64,000 nt of DNA, taken from the NCBI GenBank assembly GCA_937920725.1, contig CALEUW010000027.1, positions 1-64,000 of the forward strand, in the 5' to 3' direction. Below are positions 1 to 11,578 of this stretch, piece after piece (the stretch's first letter is position 1; every line of letters starts with the position of its first letter). Below the pieces are notes generated by a model. It worked only from the letters and a program-made list of their open reading frames with translations, had not been told where the DNA came from and did no database searches. This DNA comes from UMGS1601 sp900553335 (GTDB lineage: Bacteria; Bacillota; Clostridia; Oscillospirales; Ruminococcaceae). Both the position numbers and the translations under genes were made by a program.

Positions 1-2365
<2,365 letters not shown>

Positions 2366-2690
2366 GTTGTCTTGCTCTCGCAAAACATATCTTATTTCAG
2401 ATTCTCCATTTGCCAACGAGATTTTACCATTTACTGTCGAACTTGCGTTCTTCAGTTCCGCTTGGTGAAATTATAGATTTTAATTTAAAATCAGGAATTT
2501 TACATAGCTAATAAAATCTCATTTCGCAGTTCTATATTCAGTTTTCAAGGTACATCAGCCATTCTGGCGAATGGCCTCGACCATCGAGATGTTATACTCC
2601 GTTCGACTCGCTTTTCGGGGCTCGTCTCACTCCGTATAACCTTCGAGGTCTCGCATAAGGGATTTGTGGGTTGCCCTCACAGGCAACCTG
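2366..2690 (-). other. tRNA-Ile to 23S internal transcribed spacer
   Basis: This is a gene-free spacer of about 325 bases. It holds a long imperfect hairpin at 2579-2650, with GACC/GGTC, TCGA/TCGA and GTTATAC/GTATAAC arms around a GC-rich loop. Near 2535-2560 is the segment CCTTGAAAACTGAATATAG (minus strand), which resembles the leader segment ahead of the 16S gene and is typical of the RNase III processing stalk of 23S precursors. The rest, 2366-2530, is AT-rich with no recognisable gene. Confidence 0.6.
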
Positions 2691-2767
2691 TGGTGGGCTG
2701 AAATGGACTCGAACCATCGACCTCTCGGTTATCAGCCGAGTGCTCTAACCAGCTGAGCTATCAGCCC
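2691..2767 (-). tRNA. tRNA-Ile (anticodon GAT), CCA encoded
   Basis: The minus strand folds as a standard cloverleaf: acceptor GGGCTGA/TCAGCCC, D-arm AGCTCAGCTGGTTAGAGC, anticodon stem-loop CGGCTGATAACCG with anticodon GAT, T-arm GGTTCGAGTCC, discriminator A and a genomically encoded CCA at 2691-2693. It decodes AUC/AUU isoleucine codons. It lies in the 16S-23S spacer, three bases from tRNA-Ala, and is processed from the rRNA transcript. Confidence 0.97.
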
Positions 2768-2770
2768 AAA

Positions 2771-2846
2771 TGGTGGAGATAAAGGGATTCGAACCCTTGA
2801 CCCCCTGCTTGCAAAGCAGGTGCTCTCCCAACTGAGCTATACCCCC
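2771..2846 (-). tRNA. tRNA-Ala (anticodon TGC), CCA encoded
   Basis: The minus strand gives acceptor GGGGGTA/TATCTCC (two G-U pairs), D-arm AGCTCAGTTGGGAGAGC, anticodon loop CTTTGCAAG with anticodon TGC, T-arm GGGTTCGAATCCC, discriminator A and an encoded CCA at 2771-2773. It reads GCN alanine codons. It is the first tRNA after 16S and is followed by tRNA-Ile, the reverse of the Ile-Ala order in E. coli and B. subtilis operons. Confidence 0.97.
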
Positions 2847-4511
<1,665 letters not shown>

Positions 4512-4957
4512 GTTGTATATTCTCTAAGTACCTCTCAGTACTTAGCTAATACCTCGCTCTAGTCTTTACTCTAGCTTCTTCTTCCTCATTTTATTCTAGT
4601 CTGTTTCGCTCAGACCTTTTACTTCGCTTCCTTCTCTTCAAAGGAATCTCTCAAGGGTTTCTTTCGTCTCTCATATATTGTTCAATTTTCAAGGTGCGAG
4701 CGCTCTAAAAACTATTTCCGTTTTTCGAGTGCTTGATTATTATAGCACAACCATATTGCGATGTCAACACTTTTTTTGAGTTTTTTTGCAATTTGTGCAT
4801 TTTTCCTCTTCAATACATGGTTTACTGAATTTTACTGGTCATTTTGCACACATTTCATCTATTTAGTTTTTATTTTCTGATCTATTGCTTATTTTATGTA
4901 TAAAAATAGAAATCCGTGCCACAATAGTTTTATCATTTTCAAGTTCGGAGGTAATTT
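4512..4957. other. Divergent intergenic region: rRNA leader and promoter, sleB-like upstream region
   Basis: A gene-free stretch of 446 bases. Its left part is the 16S leader (minus strand), including the 5' arm of the processing stalk at about 4676-4696. The rRNA promoter lies at 4739-4767. From 4770 to 4945 the DNA is very AT-rich, serving as upstream-element-like sequence for the rRNA promoter and as upstream region of the divergent sleB-like gene, whose GGAGGT ribosome site is at 4947-4952. I see no further gene. Confidence 0.6.
4739..4767 (-). promoter_or_regulatory. Consensus sigma-A promoter of the rRNA operon
   Basis: On the minus strand, TTGACA (4767-4762) and TATAAT (4744-4739) are separated by exactly 17 bases. 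Both hexamers are perfect consensus, as expected for an rRNA promoter. A-rich runs lie just upstream. The predicted start is about 4732, giving a leader of roughly 220 bases before 16S. Confidence 0.88.
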
Positions 4958-5449
4958 ATGAAAACACGAATAGCTGCTCTTTTAACAGCTCTGACAATAA
5001 CCTTTGCCGCTTTGGCAACAATCTCATTTATACCAAAAGCATCAGCGCAAGGATCTGTACCTACCGCTCTTGCGTCCGGTTCTATCCCAGCGGCTACAGA
5101 ATCTAACATTTACCTGCTAGCCAGAATCATTTCGGCGGAGGCAAGAGGCGAGCCATATACTGGTCAGGTCGCAGTAGGAGCTGTTATACTCAATCGAATC
5201 AAACATCCGTCTTTCCCGGACACTTTGTCGGGGGTTATATATCAAGGAGGAGCCTTTACTGCAATTGTCGATGGACAGTTTAACCAGCCTATTTCTGATT
5301 CTGCATATAACGCTGCCCGTGACGCCTTGAATGGTTGGGATCCGACAGGAGGAGCTATATACTATTATAATCCCTCAAAAACTTCAAATGCATTTATGCA
5401 CTCAAGGCCTACAATTGTTACAATCGGAGCGCATCGATTCTGTTCATAA
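4958..5449 (+). CDS. Secreted SleB/CwlJ-type cell-wall hydrolase
   Basis: A 163-residue exported protein. Residues 1-30 form a signal peptide ending in ASA. Residues about 50-163 match the Hydrolase_2 (SleB/CwlJ) lytic-transglycosylase fold: IISAEARGEPYTGQVAVGAV with the likely catalytic Glu61, then LNR, a YNAARDALNGWDPTGGAIYYYNP-type block around residues 125-145, and the closing G-x-H-x-F-C. SleB and CwlJ degrade spore-cortex peptidoglycan during germination. This protein lacks the SleB N-terminal peptidoglycan-binding repeat, so it could equally act in vegetative wall turnover. The ATG is preceded by GGAGGT at good spacing, and the gene is followed by its own terminator. Family is confident; role is inferred. 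Confidence 0.88.
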   Translation: MKTRIAALLTALTITFAALATISFIPKASAQGSVPTALASGSIPAATESNIYLLARIISAEARGEPYTGQVAVGAVILNRIKHPSFPDTLSGVIYQGGAFTAIVDGQFNQPISDSAYNAARDALNGWDPTGGAIYYYNPSKTSNAFMHSRPTIVTIGAHRFCS

Positions 5450-5463
5450 CATCAAAACTCTAA

Positions 5464-5496
5464 AAATCCCGTCACTTTAATGACGGGATTTATTTT
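5464..5496 (+). terminator. Rho-independent terminator of the sleB-like gene
   Basis: An 11-bp perfect stem (AAATCCCGTCA / TGACGGGATTT) with a six-base loop is followed by TATTTTG. It lies 15 bases after the stop codon. The flanking A and T runs could let it also serve the minus-strand cupin gene from the other side. Confidence 0.85.
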
Positions 5497-5556
5497 GTGC
5501 AATATTAAACTTTCACAGCCGTTCTTTCAAATTCATTTTATTTTTGTGTTCCCGCA

Positions 5557-5934
5557 TTACGGCAAAACCAAATCCTGGTTTTTATACGCATAGCCGAAAT
5601 GAATCGGAGGTGCAGTAACAGATATGTAAACAAACTCTTCTTCGCCATCATTTAACAGACCGTGAACGTCTTTATCAGCAAATCTCACAACATCTCCTAC
5701 ATTAAAAGGCATAGTTACGTTGTTTTCAAGTAAAAGCTTCCCTTTTCCTTTTATGGCATACCAAATCTGCTCTGATGATTCGTGAATATGCAAAGGCTGA
5801 TTTGCACCTACTTCAAGATGAACTTCTGTAATGGTCACTCTAGTACTTTTAGAATTATCAGGATTTAAGAGCTGTCTTGACGTAACTCCTGGATTTGATA
5901 ATTTATTTATTTCATCTGACTTAATAAATTCCAT
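5557..5934 (-). CDS. Single-domain cupin protein
   Basis: A small cytoplasmic beta-barrel protein of about 125 residues. Cupin motif 1 is visible as PLHIHESSEQIWYAIKGKG and motif 2 as GDVVRF-DKDVHG. The two motif-1 His, a Glu and the motif-2 His are the usual metal ligands. Cupins of this size are often metal-dependent isomerases, dioxygenases or sensors, and no substrate can be read from the sequence. An upstream in-frame ATG at 5949 exists, but AGAGGA sits directly before the ATG at 5934, so the shorter start is chosen. It is a single gene with a dispersed-repeat copy about 200 bases upstream. Confidence 0.82.
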   Translation of the reverse strand: MEFIKSDEINKLSNPGVTSRQLLNPDNSKSTRVTITEVHLEVGANQPLHIHESSEQIWYAIKGKGKLLLENNVTMPFNVGDVVRFADKDVHGLLNDGEEEFVYISVTAPPIHFGYAYKNQDLVLP

Positions 5935-6133
5935 AGTAGATCCTCTCATTATATTATTTCAAAGTATATTTTAATTGTAATATAATCTTTTCTATAAATA
6001 AAACAAAAAGTCAGCAGTATACTAAAATCAATCTACTGCCGGCTTTATCTAAATCACATCATTTTGTGTCATTGCACAATGTTTTATTTCGCCTTTTAAT
6101 GCAGCCCTCATTCCCCGGCGAATTATCTCGTTT

Positions 6134-6190
6134 TTCAATAAGGGACAACGCCCTGTCATTCAACAAACTACCTGACATAGTCGTTGTTAT
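6134..6190 (+). repeat. Dispersed element copy 1 (short form)
   Basis: A 57-base copy with the family left end TTCAATAAGGG, a GGGACAACGCCC hairpin, TGTCATTCAACAAACTAC, and the right end GTCGTTGTTAT. Left-end CAACAAAC and right-end GTCGTTGTTA are complementary and would close the structure. The internal hairpin modules seen in copies 7 and 9 are missing. It lies between the 3' end of the lipoprotein gene (6229) and the upstream region of the cupin gene. Confidence 0.75.
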
Positions 6191-6228
6191 AAATTTATGC
6201 GATGTTATTCACAAGAAAAATCCACTAA

Positions 6229-6960
6229 TTATTTTGTTGCAGCGTCTATATATCCTTTAAGTCTATCCTCATCGCATTCTGAAATTTGTGCTGTCCTCGA
6301 AATTTTTGCAGCTCCATCTGTATATGCTCCTTCCGCAACCAGATTTCCGTTCGAATCAAAGAACAAACTCATAGTTTTTCCATCGCCGTATTCAACAGTT
6401 TCCATACTAAGCTTAATATTTCCGCTGACGGACTCTACATTATACTGAGCGGTTGCTTTTCCTGTTTCATAAACTTCAAGACTTGAAAAGTTCAAAGGCT
6501 TTGTGCGTTCTGTCCATTCGCCTTTGGAAACATAATAAGAGTAATATTTATCTGCGCTTTTTAATGATATGACATTCACGGCATTTTCCGGTATTTCAGC
6601 ATCGTCATCTGCATAAGCAACATGCCCCGATTCAGCAGCAATGTTATCTCCGTCTGTCAAGGTATAACTAAACGCTACAAAATCACCAATCGGCTGAACA
6701 ATGTAGTTTACCAAGGAATACTTATGTGTGTCTACCAAAGGTTTTACATTAGCATCAAAATAATATGTCTTTGCATCTGTTTTTCCGACAACAGTCAGCT
6801 CAGCGCCTATAAGATCATAATATGTATAATCAACTGAGTTATTTACCTTTTCACTTGACTTATATTTGTCATAATCAATCTTACTTTTCTTAACCTCATC
6901 AGCGCAGCCCGCTGTAAATATACAAACCGCCGCCAACGCAGCTAACAGTAATTTTTTCAT
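6229..6960 (-). CDS. Putative lipoprotein, function unknown
   Basis: A 243-residue exported protein. The N-terminus MKKLLLAALAAVCIFTAGC is a lipoprotein signal with lipobox TAGC, so the mature protein starts at Cys19 and is tethered to the outer face of the membrane. The rest is polar, rich in Tyr, Asp and Lys, and beta-like, with no catalytic motif I recognise. The start lies 17 bases after the pgsA stop on the same strand, so it is probably cotranscribed with rimO-pgsA. I do not recognise the family. Confidence 0.7.
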   Translation of the reverse strand: MKKLLLAALAAVCIFTAGCADEVKKSKIDYDKYKSSEKVNNSVDYTYYDLIGAELTVVGKTDAKTYYFDANVKPLVDTHKYSLVNYIVQPIGDFVAFSYTLTDGDNIAAESGHVAYADDDAEIPENAVNVISLKSADKYYSYYVSKGEWTERTKPLNFSSLEVYETGKATAQYNVESVSGNIKLSMETVEYGDGKTMSLFFDSNGNLVAEGAYTDGAAKISRTAQISECDEDRLKGYIDAATK

Positions 6961-6977
6961 GTACTTTCACCCACTTT

Positions 6978-7550
6978 TTACTTGTTTGAATCTATTTTAT
7001 CCCAATAAGCCATAAGATACTGCACTCCGGATACTGCAGTCAAAACAGCCGCAATCCAAATGAGAATCTCATTCAGCCAAAAAATATGAATTTCGATCCC
7101 TTCCAAAAACATTATAAGAACAATCGCCAGCATCGTGAAAGCAGTTTTAAGCTTTCCAAGCATTCCTGCCGGTACAACGACTCCCTCGTTAGCAACGACA
7201 AGCCTTATTCCTGAAACCATAAGCTCTCTCGCCATGATAACGATTACCGCAGCAGCATCGATCCACTGAGGAGAACGTGCCGAAAACAAAATAAGAGCAC
7301 TCATAACAAGCATCTTATCTGCCAAAGGATCCAAAAACTTTCCAAAGGTTGTAATAAGCCCCCTTTTTCTTGCAATCATTCCGTCAAACCAATCCGTAAT
7401 TGATGCCACAATAAAAATTGCCAAGGATATCAGCACAAAAACATTTACGCCGTCACCATAGAAGTGCTGACTTACTATCATTCCCGCCATGAAAAATGGT
7501 ATCAAAACCATTCTGATGACAGTTAGCTTGTTTGGTAAATTCAAATTCAT
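6978..7550 (-). CDS. pgsA: CDP-diacylglycerol-glycerol-3-phosphate 3-phosphatidyltransferase
   Basis: Integral membrane enzyme that makes phosphatidylglycerol-phosphate from CDP-diacylglycerol and glycerol-3-phosphate, the committed step to phosphatidylglycerol and cardiolipin. The CDP-alcohol phosphotransferase signature D-G-x2-A-R-x8-G-x3-D-x3-D is complete (DWFDGMIARKRG ... GKFLDPLADK), and several hydrophobic helices follow. About 190 residues is the normal size. The frame stays open upstream to 7703, but MNLNLPNKLTVIRM at 7550 is the typical family start and has AAAGGA upstream. It sits downstream of rimO, the common clostridial order. Confidence 0.93.
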   Translation of the reverse strand: MNLNLPNKLTVIRMVLIPFFMAGMIVSQHFYGDGVNVFVLISLAIFIVASITDWFDGMIARKRGLITTFGKFLDPLADKMLVMSALILFSARSPQWIDAAAVIVIMARELMVSGIRLVVANEGVVVPAGMLGKLKTAFTMLAIVLIMFLEGIEIHIFWLNEILIWIAAVLTAVSGVQYLMAYWDKIDSNK

Positions 7551-7720
7551 ATTATGTTTATCCTTTCTGGGATAGAGAATTTTCATGTGAATTGCCCTAT
7601 CAAGGCAAATTTTACCTCTTCGATTATAGTTCAAAGTTATTATATCATTAATATATAAAATTGTAAAGTAATATTTTGATGAAAAACGTCTGTTAAAATC
7701 CACTTCAAATAGAATCTTTT

Positions 7721-9043
7721 TTAAACTCTTTCCCCCAAAAGATCAAAATCAAGCGTATCCGTTATTCTAACCTTTATAAACTCACCCTGAGAAGGCTTTT
7801 TCTCTGCTGTAAAGAAAATTTTTCCGTCTATCTCCGGTGCGTCCATATAGCTTCTTCCAAAGAAGCATTCCGCATAACGGTCAAATCCCTCGCATACGAC
7901 TTCAATAGTTTTACCTATCTGTTTCTCATTTTTTTCAAACATTATTCTCGACTGCTCTTCATAAATAATTTCAGCACGGCGAGCCTTTGTATCCTCATCA
8001 AGCTGACCGTCAAACTCAGCCGCAGCAGTTCCTTCCTCAGCAGAGTACGCAAAGCATCCGAGCCTATCAAATCTCGCTTTTTTTACAAATTCACACAGCG
8101 ACTCAAACTGCTTGTCGTTCTCACCCGGGAAACCGGCTATCAGTGTTGTTCTTAAAATTATTCCCGGAACTTTTTCTCTTATCTTTTCTATAAGTGAAAC
8201 AAGCGACTGCTCATCGCCTTTACGGTTCATTCTTTTTAAAATCGCCTTGTCGCAATGCTGAATAGGTATGTCCATATACGCAACTATCTTTTCCTCATCC
8301 CTAAAAACATCAATAAGCTCATCGGTAATTCTCTCAGGGTACATATAAAGCGTTCTTATCCACTTTAATCCCTCGATTTGAGCAAGCTTCTTTAAAAGCT
8401 CGGCAAGCTTACTATGGCCATATAGATCCTCGCCGTATCTCGTTGTATCCTGAGCTATTAAAACAAGCTCTTTAACACCTCTGACTGCAAGGCTTTCGGC
8501 TTCTGACACAATACTTTCTATGCTTCGGCTTCTGAAACGTCCTCTGATTTTTGGAATTGCACAGTATGTACATCTATTATCGCAGCCTTCGGATATTTTC
8601 AGATAAGCCAAATATGAAGGAGTAGACAGTATTCTCTTTTCGTCAAAACACAAATCTCCCTTATCTCCGTATGCGCTTACCCTTTCACCGCAGAATACCC
8701 GTCTTATTATGTCTGTAAGCTCATCATTTTTTCCGATTCCTACAACAGCGTCCACCTGTGGGATTTCACTTAAAATCTCATCACGGTATCTTTCTGCAAG
8801 GCACCCCGTTACAACTACCGCCTTTATTCTTCCTTCTTCCTTTAATGTACAGAATTCGAGAATCGTTTCTATTGCTTCTTCCTTTGCAGACTGAATAAAC
8901 CCGCAGGTATTTATAATTACAACATCGCTCAACGCCGCATCGTAAGCAATCTCATATCCATCGTCCTTTAAAAGTGCAAGCATTCTTTCGGCGTCCACCT
9001 GATTTTTAGGACATCCCAGAGATACCATTCCTATTTTAGTCAT
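7721..9043 (-). CDS. rimO: Ribosomal protein S12 methylthiotransferase RimO
   Basis: A radical SAM enzyme that adds a methylthio group to the conserved Asp of ribosomal protein S12. The 440 residues run in the family order: an N-terminal UPF0004 domain with MVSLGCPKNQVDAE and NTCGFI, the radical SAM domain with CDNRCTYCAIP (three Cys binding the 4Fe-4S cluster), and a C-terminal TRAM domain. The SLGCPKN...D-E block distinguishes RimO from MiaB. An AAAGGA ribosome site precedes ATG 9043. The gene lies 46 bases downstream of recX and is likely part of the recA-recX-rimO-pgsA unit. Confidence 0.96.
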   Translation of the reverse strand: MTKIGMVSLGCPKNQVDAERMLALLKDDGYEIAYDAALSDVVIINTCGFIQSAKEEAIETILEFCTLKEEGRIKAVVVTGCLAERYRDEILSEIPQVDAVVGIGKNDELTDIIRRVFCGERVSAYGDKGDLCFDEKRILSTPSYLAYLKISEGCDNRCTYCAIPKIRGRFRSRSIESIVSEAESLAVRGVKELVLIAQDTTRYGEDLYGHSKLAELLKKLAQIEGLKWIRTLYMYPERITDELIDVFRDEEKIVAYMDIPIQHCDKAILKRMNRKGDEQSLVSLIEKIREKVPGIILRTTLIAGFPGENDKQFESLCEFVKKARFDRLGCFAYSAEEGTAAAEFDGQLDEDTKARRAEIIYEEQSRIMFEKNEKQIGKTIEVVCEGFDRYAECFFGRSYMDAPEIDGKIFFTAEKKPSQGEFIKVRITDTLDFDLLGERV

Positions 9044-9089
9044 TTAAAATCCTTTCCGTTATGCCAAAATAGAGGAAAAGGCAATAATC

Positions 9090-9698
9090 TCATTCCTCCT
9101 CTAAAACCGCTCTGATAACTATATTTATATCTTCGTAAGAAAATCCCTTTCGTATAAGCGCATTTCTAACCTTTTGTATGCCCTTTTCATCTTCCATGTA
9201 TCTTTCGTATTTTGCCTTTACAAGCTCGTAAAGCCTAAGCGTCGAGTCATCTTGATACCGCTCCAAAACTTCATTTATAAGCTCCTTTGAAATTCCCTTG
9301 CGATACATTTCCTGACTAGCCCTATAGTTTCCGAAGCCTTTTGTTATTATATAGTATTCACCCAAGTGCTCAGCATACCTTCTATCGTTTACAAGACCAA
9401 GCTCGCAAAGCCGATTTAACACCTCGTAGCATATATCCTCGTCATAATTTGCTTCAAGCTTTTTAAAAAGGCCGATATAGGAATACTCCCTTGCGTCGAG
9501 AAGATACATCGCACGCTCTCTTGCACGCCTTAAATCGTTTGCCCTCACCACCTCGGCAAGCGCACTTTCAGGTATTTCCGTTCCCGCCCTTAAATGATAC
9601 TCAGAAATGATCTCACTGTTTATAAAAATCGGCTCAGCGTCTTTAAAATAAATTCCGTAGGTTTTGCCCTTATATTTTTCTATTTTTTCAATTTTCAT
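9090..9698 (-). CDS. recX: RecX family regulatory protein
   Basis: A 202-residue helical protein that binds the RecA filament and modulates its growth. It has the tandem three-helix RecX repeats, e.g. ARERAMYLLDAREYS...LFKKLE and DRRYAEHLGEYYI, followed by G-x-S-K-x-x-I. Its ATG overlaps the recA stop as TAATG, so translation is coupled, which fits direct regulation of RecA. The length is normal for Firmicutes. The sequence is diverged, as usual for this family, but the recA context makes the call firm. Confidence 0.92.
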   Translation of the reverse strand: MKIEKIEKYKGKTYGIYFKDAEPIFINSEIISEYHLRAGTEIPESALAEVVRANDLRRARERAMYLLDAREYSYIGLFKKLEANYDEDICYEVLNRLCELGLVNDRRYAEHLGEYYIITKGFGNYRASQEMYRKGISKELINEVLERYQDDSTLRLYELVKAKYERYMEDEKGIQKVRNALIRKGFSYEDINIVIRAVLEEE

Positions 9699-10894
9699 TA
9701 CTCAGTGTCAACCGGAGCAAACTCCTCAAAATCATCGTCTGCATTTACGACAACGCTTGATGCAGGCTTGCTCGATTCGTCCGCCTTACTTACAGCCGCA
9801 GCGCTTGCCGCCTTTAGGTCAGCCGCTTTCTTGCTCTTTTTAGAAGTAGAAAGCACTGCTCCGTCCTTAACCTTTTCCTTTACAAGGTCCTCAATCTCGT
9901 TCATGAGATCTATGTTTTGCTTTAAAAACTCCTTGGCATTATCTCTTCCCTGTCCTAGCTTTAGATCGTTATAGCTAAACCATGCTCCGCCTTTTTTAAC
10001 TACTCCGAGATCTACTGCCATGTCCAGAATCTCACCTACTCTTGAAATTCCTGTACCGTACATAATGTCAAATTCGCACTCTTTAAACGGAGGAGCAACT
10101 TTATTCTTAACTACCTTACAGCGAGTTCTGTTTCCGATGACATCACTTCCCTGCTTTATCTGCTCCGCTCTTCTAACTTCTATTCTTACGGACGAATAGA
10201 ATTTAAGCGCACGTCCTCCCGGAGTTGTTTCGGGATTTCCGTAAATAACGCCAATTTTTTCTCTTACCTGATTTATAAAAACGGCAACACAATTGCTCTT
10301 TGCAATAACGCTTGTAAGCTTTCTCATAGCCTGCGACATAAGACGAGCAAGCTGTCCGACATGAGTATCTCCCATATCGCCGTCGATTTCCGCTTTTGTT
10401 ACCATTGCAGCCACTGAGTCTAAAACTATACAGTCGATAGCTCCCGAACGAACAAGTGCCTCGGCAATTTCAAGCGCCTGCTCTCCGCTGTCAGGCTGAG
10501 AAACAAGCAGAGAATCTATATCAACTCCGAGATTTTTAGCGTAAACAGGATCGAGTGCATGCTCAACGTCAATAAACGCAACCTCTCCGCCAAGCTTCTG
10601 AGCTTCTGCTGCGATATGGAGTGCAACGGTTGTCTTACCCGAGCTTTCAGGTCCGTATACTTCAACGATTCTTCCTCTTGGTACTCCTCCTATTCCAAGC
10701 GCCATATCAAGCGTCATTGAACCTGTCGGAATTGCTGCAACATTTAAAGCCTTATTTTGTCCCAGCTTCATTACAGCGCCTGCACCGTAGGTTTTTTCAA
10801 TTTGAGCAATGGCCGTTTCTAACGCTTTTTTCTTTTCTTCACCTGTTACAGCAACAACAGGCGGTTTTTTGCTCTCGTTTTTCTTTATCGCCAT
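9698..10894 (-). CDS. recA: Recombinase RecA
   Basis: ATP-dependent strand-exchange protein, also the co-protease that triggers LexA cleavage. Walker A is GPESSGKTT (residues 81-89), with the RecA signature ALKFYSSVRIE and VFINQVREKIGV further on. At 398 residues it is about 50 longer than most RecA proteins. The extra length is an Ala/Ser/Lys-rich linker and an acidic tail ending DDDFEEFAPVDTE, a place where RecA proteins vary. GGAGG precedes ATG 10894. I see no clear Firmicute LexA box (CGAAC-N4-GTTCG) directly upstream, so SOS control is not evident here. Confidence 0.98.
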   Translation of the reverse strand: MAIKKNESKKPPVVAVTGEEKKKALETAIAQIEKTYGAGAVMKLGQNKALNVAAIPTGSMTLDMALGIGGVPRGRIVEVYGPESSGKTTVALHIAAEAQKLGGEVAFIDVEHALDPVYAKNLGVDIDSLLVSQPDSGEQALEIAEALVRSGAIDCIVLDSVAAMVTKAEIDGDMGDTHVGQLARLMSQAMRKLTSVIAKSNCVAVFINQVREKIGVIYGNPETTPGGRALKFYSSVRIEVRRAEQIKQGSDVIGNRTRCKVVKNKVAPPFKECEFDIMYGTGISRVGEILDMAVDLGVVKKGGAWFSYNDLKLGQGRDNAKEFLKQNIDLMNEIEDLVKEKVKDGAVLSTSKKSKKAADLKAASAAAVSKADESSKPASSVVVNADDDFEEFAPVDTE

Positions 10895-11281
10895 TTTATT
10901 TTCCTCCGTCCTTTAAATTAATGCGTAATTACAATTGAAACAAACTTTAATATAATAAAACAATTCCTGCACAGTTCCGTCGGGAGCCAGCTCGTGCGTT
11001 AAGATGAATTCTGTGCCAAATCCAAATGCGTGTAGGCTTTGGCTCTCACAAACCTTTCCTTAACCTTAAACCCCAAAAACAGAGGGCAAGGGGAGAAGAT
11101 GCTGAAAAAGGATTCGGCAAGAAAAAACCATAAGAACGAATTTTTTCAAAACTTTGGGGAAGTCCCTCAGGTTTTGGTTGGTTTTATTATCCTTCCCCTT
11201 TTCTTAGGTTGTCCCTTTGCAAGAGATATAGATCGCTAATTAAAAGCAATCCATATTCCGATTATAACATCCCCGTTCCAA
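10895..11281. other. 387-base gene-free region upstream of recA
   Basis: The region between the DUF1294 gene and recA. It contains a minus-strand TGTTATAAT extended -10 at 11261-11269, with the rod-like hairpin candidate at 11040-11225 below it. Another small hairpin, GCCAAA...TTTGGC, lies at about 11015-11043. The last 90 bases before recA are AT-rich and may hold a recA-proximal promoter. The plus-strand frame at 11039-11239 lacks a ribosome site and is not considered a gene. Confidence 0.5.
11040..11225 (-). ncRNA. Candidate rod-like structured RNA (or recA leader)
   Basis: Read on the minus strand, this segment folds into one long interrupted hairpin. Outer pairs are CTCT/AGAG and ACAACCT/AGGTTTGT. 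The middle pair is CCAAAA..GAGGG/CCCTC..TTTTGG. The inner pair is GAAAAAATTCG/CGAATCCTTTTTC around an apical loop. A minus-strand extended -10 box (TGTTATAAT, 11261-11269) would start transcription near 11254. A long rod with internal bubbles recalls 6S RNA, but I cannot match the conserved 6S bubble, so a recA leader element remains equally possible. The strand is inferred only from the promoter. Confidence 0.35.
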
Positions 11282-11578
11282 TCAACTACAAATTATGATA
11301 GCCAAAAGCACTATTTGCACCACCACAAACATCGGAACTAAGATATAAAACTTCACCTTTCTTGTCTTATGATGAAAGAAATACATTCCCGCAACTCCGC
11401 CGATCGCTCCAAAAAAGAAGCTGAAACCTATCAAAACCCTTTCAGGTATCCTATAACTTCCCTTTTTCGCTTTCAGCTTATCAGCACCAAAAAGGAAAAA
11501 TGTAATTATACTCATGATCGTAACAAATACAATGATACCGGTATAATATCTGTGCAAAAAATCAATCAGCATATTCAT
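11282..11578 (-). CDS. DUF1294 small membrane protein
   Basis: A small integral membrane protein of about 98 residues with three or four hydrophobic segments. The DUF1294 signature is clear: G-A-D-K-x-K-A near residue 33, then RIPERVLIGFSFFFGAIGG, and the late H-H-K-T-R-K-x-K-F block before the last helix. The function of the family is unknown. The frame overlaps the prmC 3' end. A GTG at 11587 and an ATG at 11572 are alternative starts. None has a good ribosome site, so translation is probably coupled to prmC. Confidence 0.8.
   Translation of the reverse strand: MNMLIDFLHRYYTGIIVFVTIMSIITFFLFGADKLKAKKGSYRIPERVLIGFSFFFGAIGGVAGMYFFHHKTRKVKFYILVPMFVVVQIVLLAIIICS

Noticed and set aside
6055..6260. 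Plus-strand frames at 6066-6260 overlapping element copy 1
   Set aside because: They run through the repeat and into the lipoprotein 3' end on the other strand, with no ribosome site.
7551..7703. N-terminal extension of pgsA
   Set aside because: The frame is open, but the conserved start MNLNLPNKLTVIR at 7550 has a ribosome site. The extension has atypical composition and no signal.
10895..10990. LexA box upstream of recA
   Set aside because: No convincing GAAC-N4-GTTC palindrome was found near the start, so SOS control is left open rather than claimed.
11039..11239. 66-codon plus-strand frame upstream of recA
   Set aside because: Non-ATG start, no ribosome site, composition unlike proteins, and it coincides with the predicted rod-like fold.
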